6,552 nt of DNA from Phascolarctobacterium sp. (lineage in GTDB: Bacteria > Bacillota > Negativicutes > Acidaminococcales > Acidaminococcaceae), in contig DXVZ01000132.1 of the NCBI GenBank assembly GCA_019417125.1, forward strand, positions 1 through 6,552, given 5' to 3'. A program made the position numbers and the translations under genes. Below, piece after piece: positions 6,516 through 6,552 of this stretch. Every line of letters begins with the position of its first letter. Position 1 is the first letter of the stretch. A model generated the notes under the pieces. The model did no database searches, had not been told where the DNA came from, and saw nothing but the letters and a program-made list of their open reading frames with translations.

Positions 6516-6527
6516 ATAAAATGTCCG

Positions 6528-6552
6528 GTTTTGGTAATGTATTCACTAAAAC
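6528..6552. terminator. Inverted repeat cut by the right edge, probable terminator of the operon
   Basis: GTTTTGGT (6528-6535) pairs with ACTAAAAC (6545-6552) through seven Watson-Crick pairs and one G-T wobble, around a 9-base loop. The left arm is preceded by AAAATGTCCG (6518-6527). If the right arm continues with CGGACATTTT, this would be a long stem ending in a T-run. It begins 12 bases after the HTH gene's stop codon. The decisive bases lie outside the window. Confidence 0.5.

Noticed and set aside
6494..6552. Possible 3' end of a convergent minus-strand gene entering from the right edge.
   Set aside because: Two minus-strand frames are open for 14-19 codons only, too short to support, and both overlap the HTH gene and the probable terminator.
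1..6552. CRISPR array, tRNA, rRNA, insertion sequence or phage attachment site.
   Set aside because: I found no regularly spaced repeats, cloverleaf, transposase-like protein or flanking direct repeats in the window.

Overview
This window looks like a chromosomal stretch of a diderm Firmicute, most likely class Negativicutes (the Veillonella, Selenomonas, Acidaminococcus and Phascolarctobacterium group). The inference rests on three things. The ribosome binding sites are strong and Bacillota-like (GGAGG or AAAGGAGG, 7-8 bases from the start codon). There is an outer-membrane autotransporter with a C-terminal beta-barrel ending in Phe, which requires an outer membrane. The promoters and intergenic DNA are AT-rich. 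The genus cannot be fixed from sequence alone.

Layout. (1) Bases 1-141 hold the start of a minus-strand gene that runs off the left edge; it is hypothetical. (2) Bases 142-268 are a divergent intergenic region with a good sigma70-type promoter for clpB. A perfect 14-base palindrome covers its -10 box. (3) Bases 269-2815 are a complete, ordinary clpB (Hsp100 disaggregase, 848 aa) with every expected motif. (4) Bases 2816-3128 contain no gene. They hold a strong intrinsic terminator for clpB, then a long imperfect hairpin without a U-tract, then an extended -10 promoter whose spacer carries a run of seven G, then a leader of about 90 bases with a small hairpin. (5) Bases 3129-6155 encode a 1008-aa type Va autotransporter: signal peptide, Asn/Gly-rich beta-helix passenger, linker helix and 12-stranded-type barrel. 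(6) Bases 6171-6515, only 15 bases downstream, encode a 114-aa protein with a C-terminal helix-turn-helix, probably in the same operon. (7) The window ends inside an inverted repeat that is probably the operon's terminator.

How it works together. ClpB rescues aggregated cytoplasmic proteins with DnaK and is transcriptionally separate from the rest. The autotransporter and the HTH protein form a likely two-gene surface-protein unit with its own promoter and possible co-regulation. The points most worth a second look are the abrupt composition change between the ends of the autotransporter gene and its passenger (cassette-like mosaicism), the homopolymer tracts in its promoter and early coding region (candidate phase variation), the unexplained HTH partner gene, and the palindrome over the clpB -10 box. 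I see no mobile element, CRISPR array, tRNA or rRNA. I did not find a clearly unprecedented system; the autotransporter plus HTH pair is the closest candidate.
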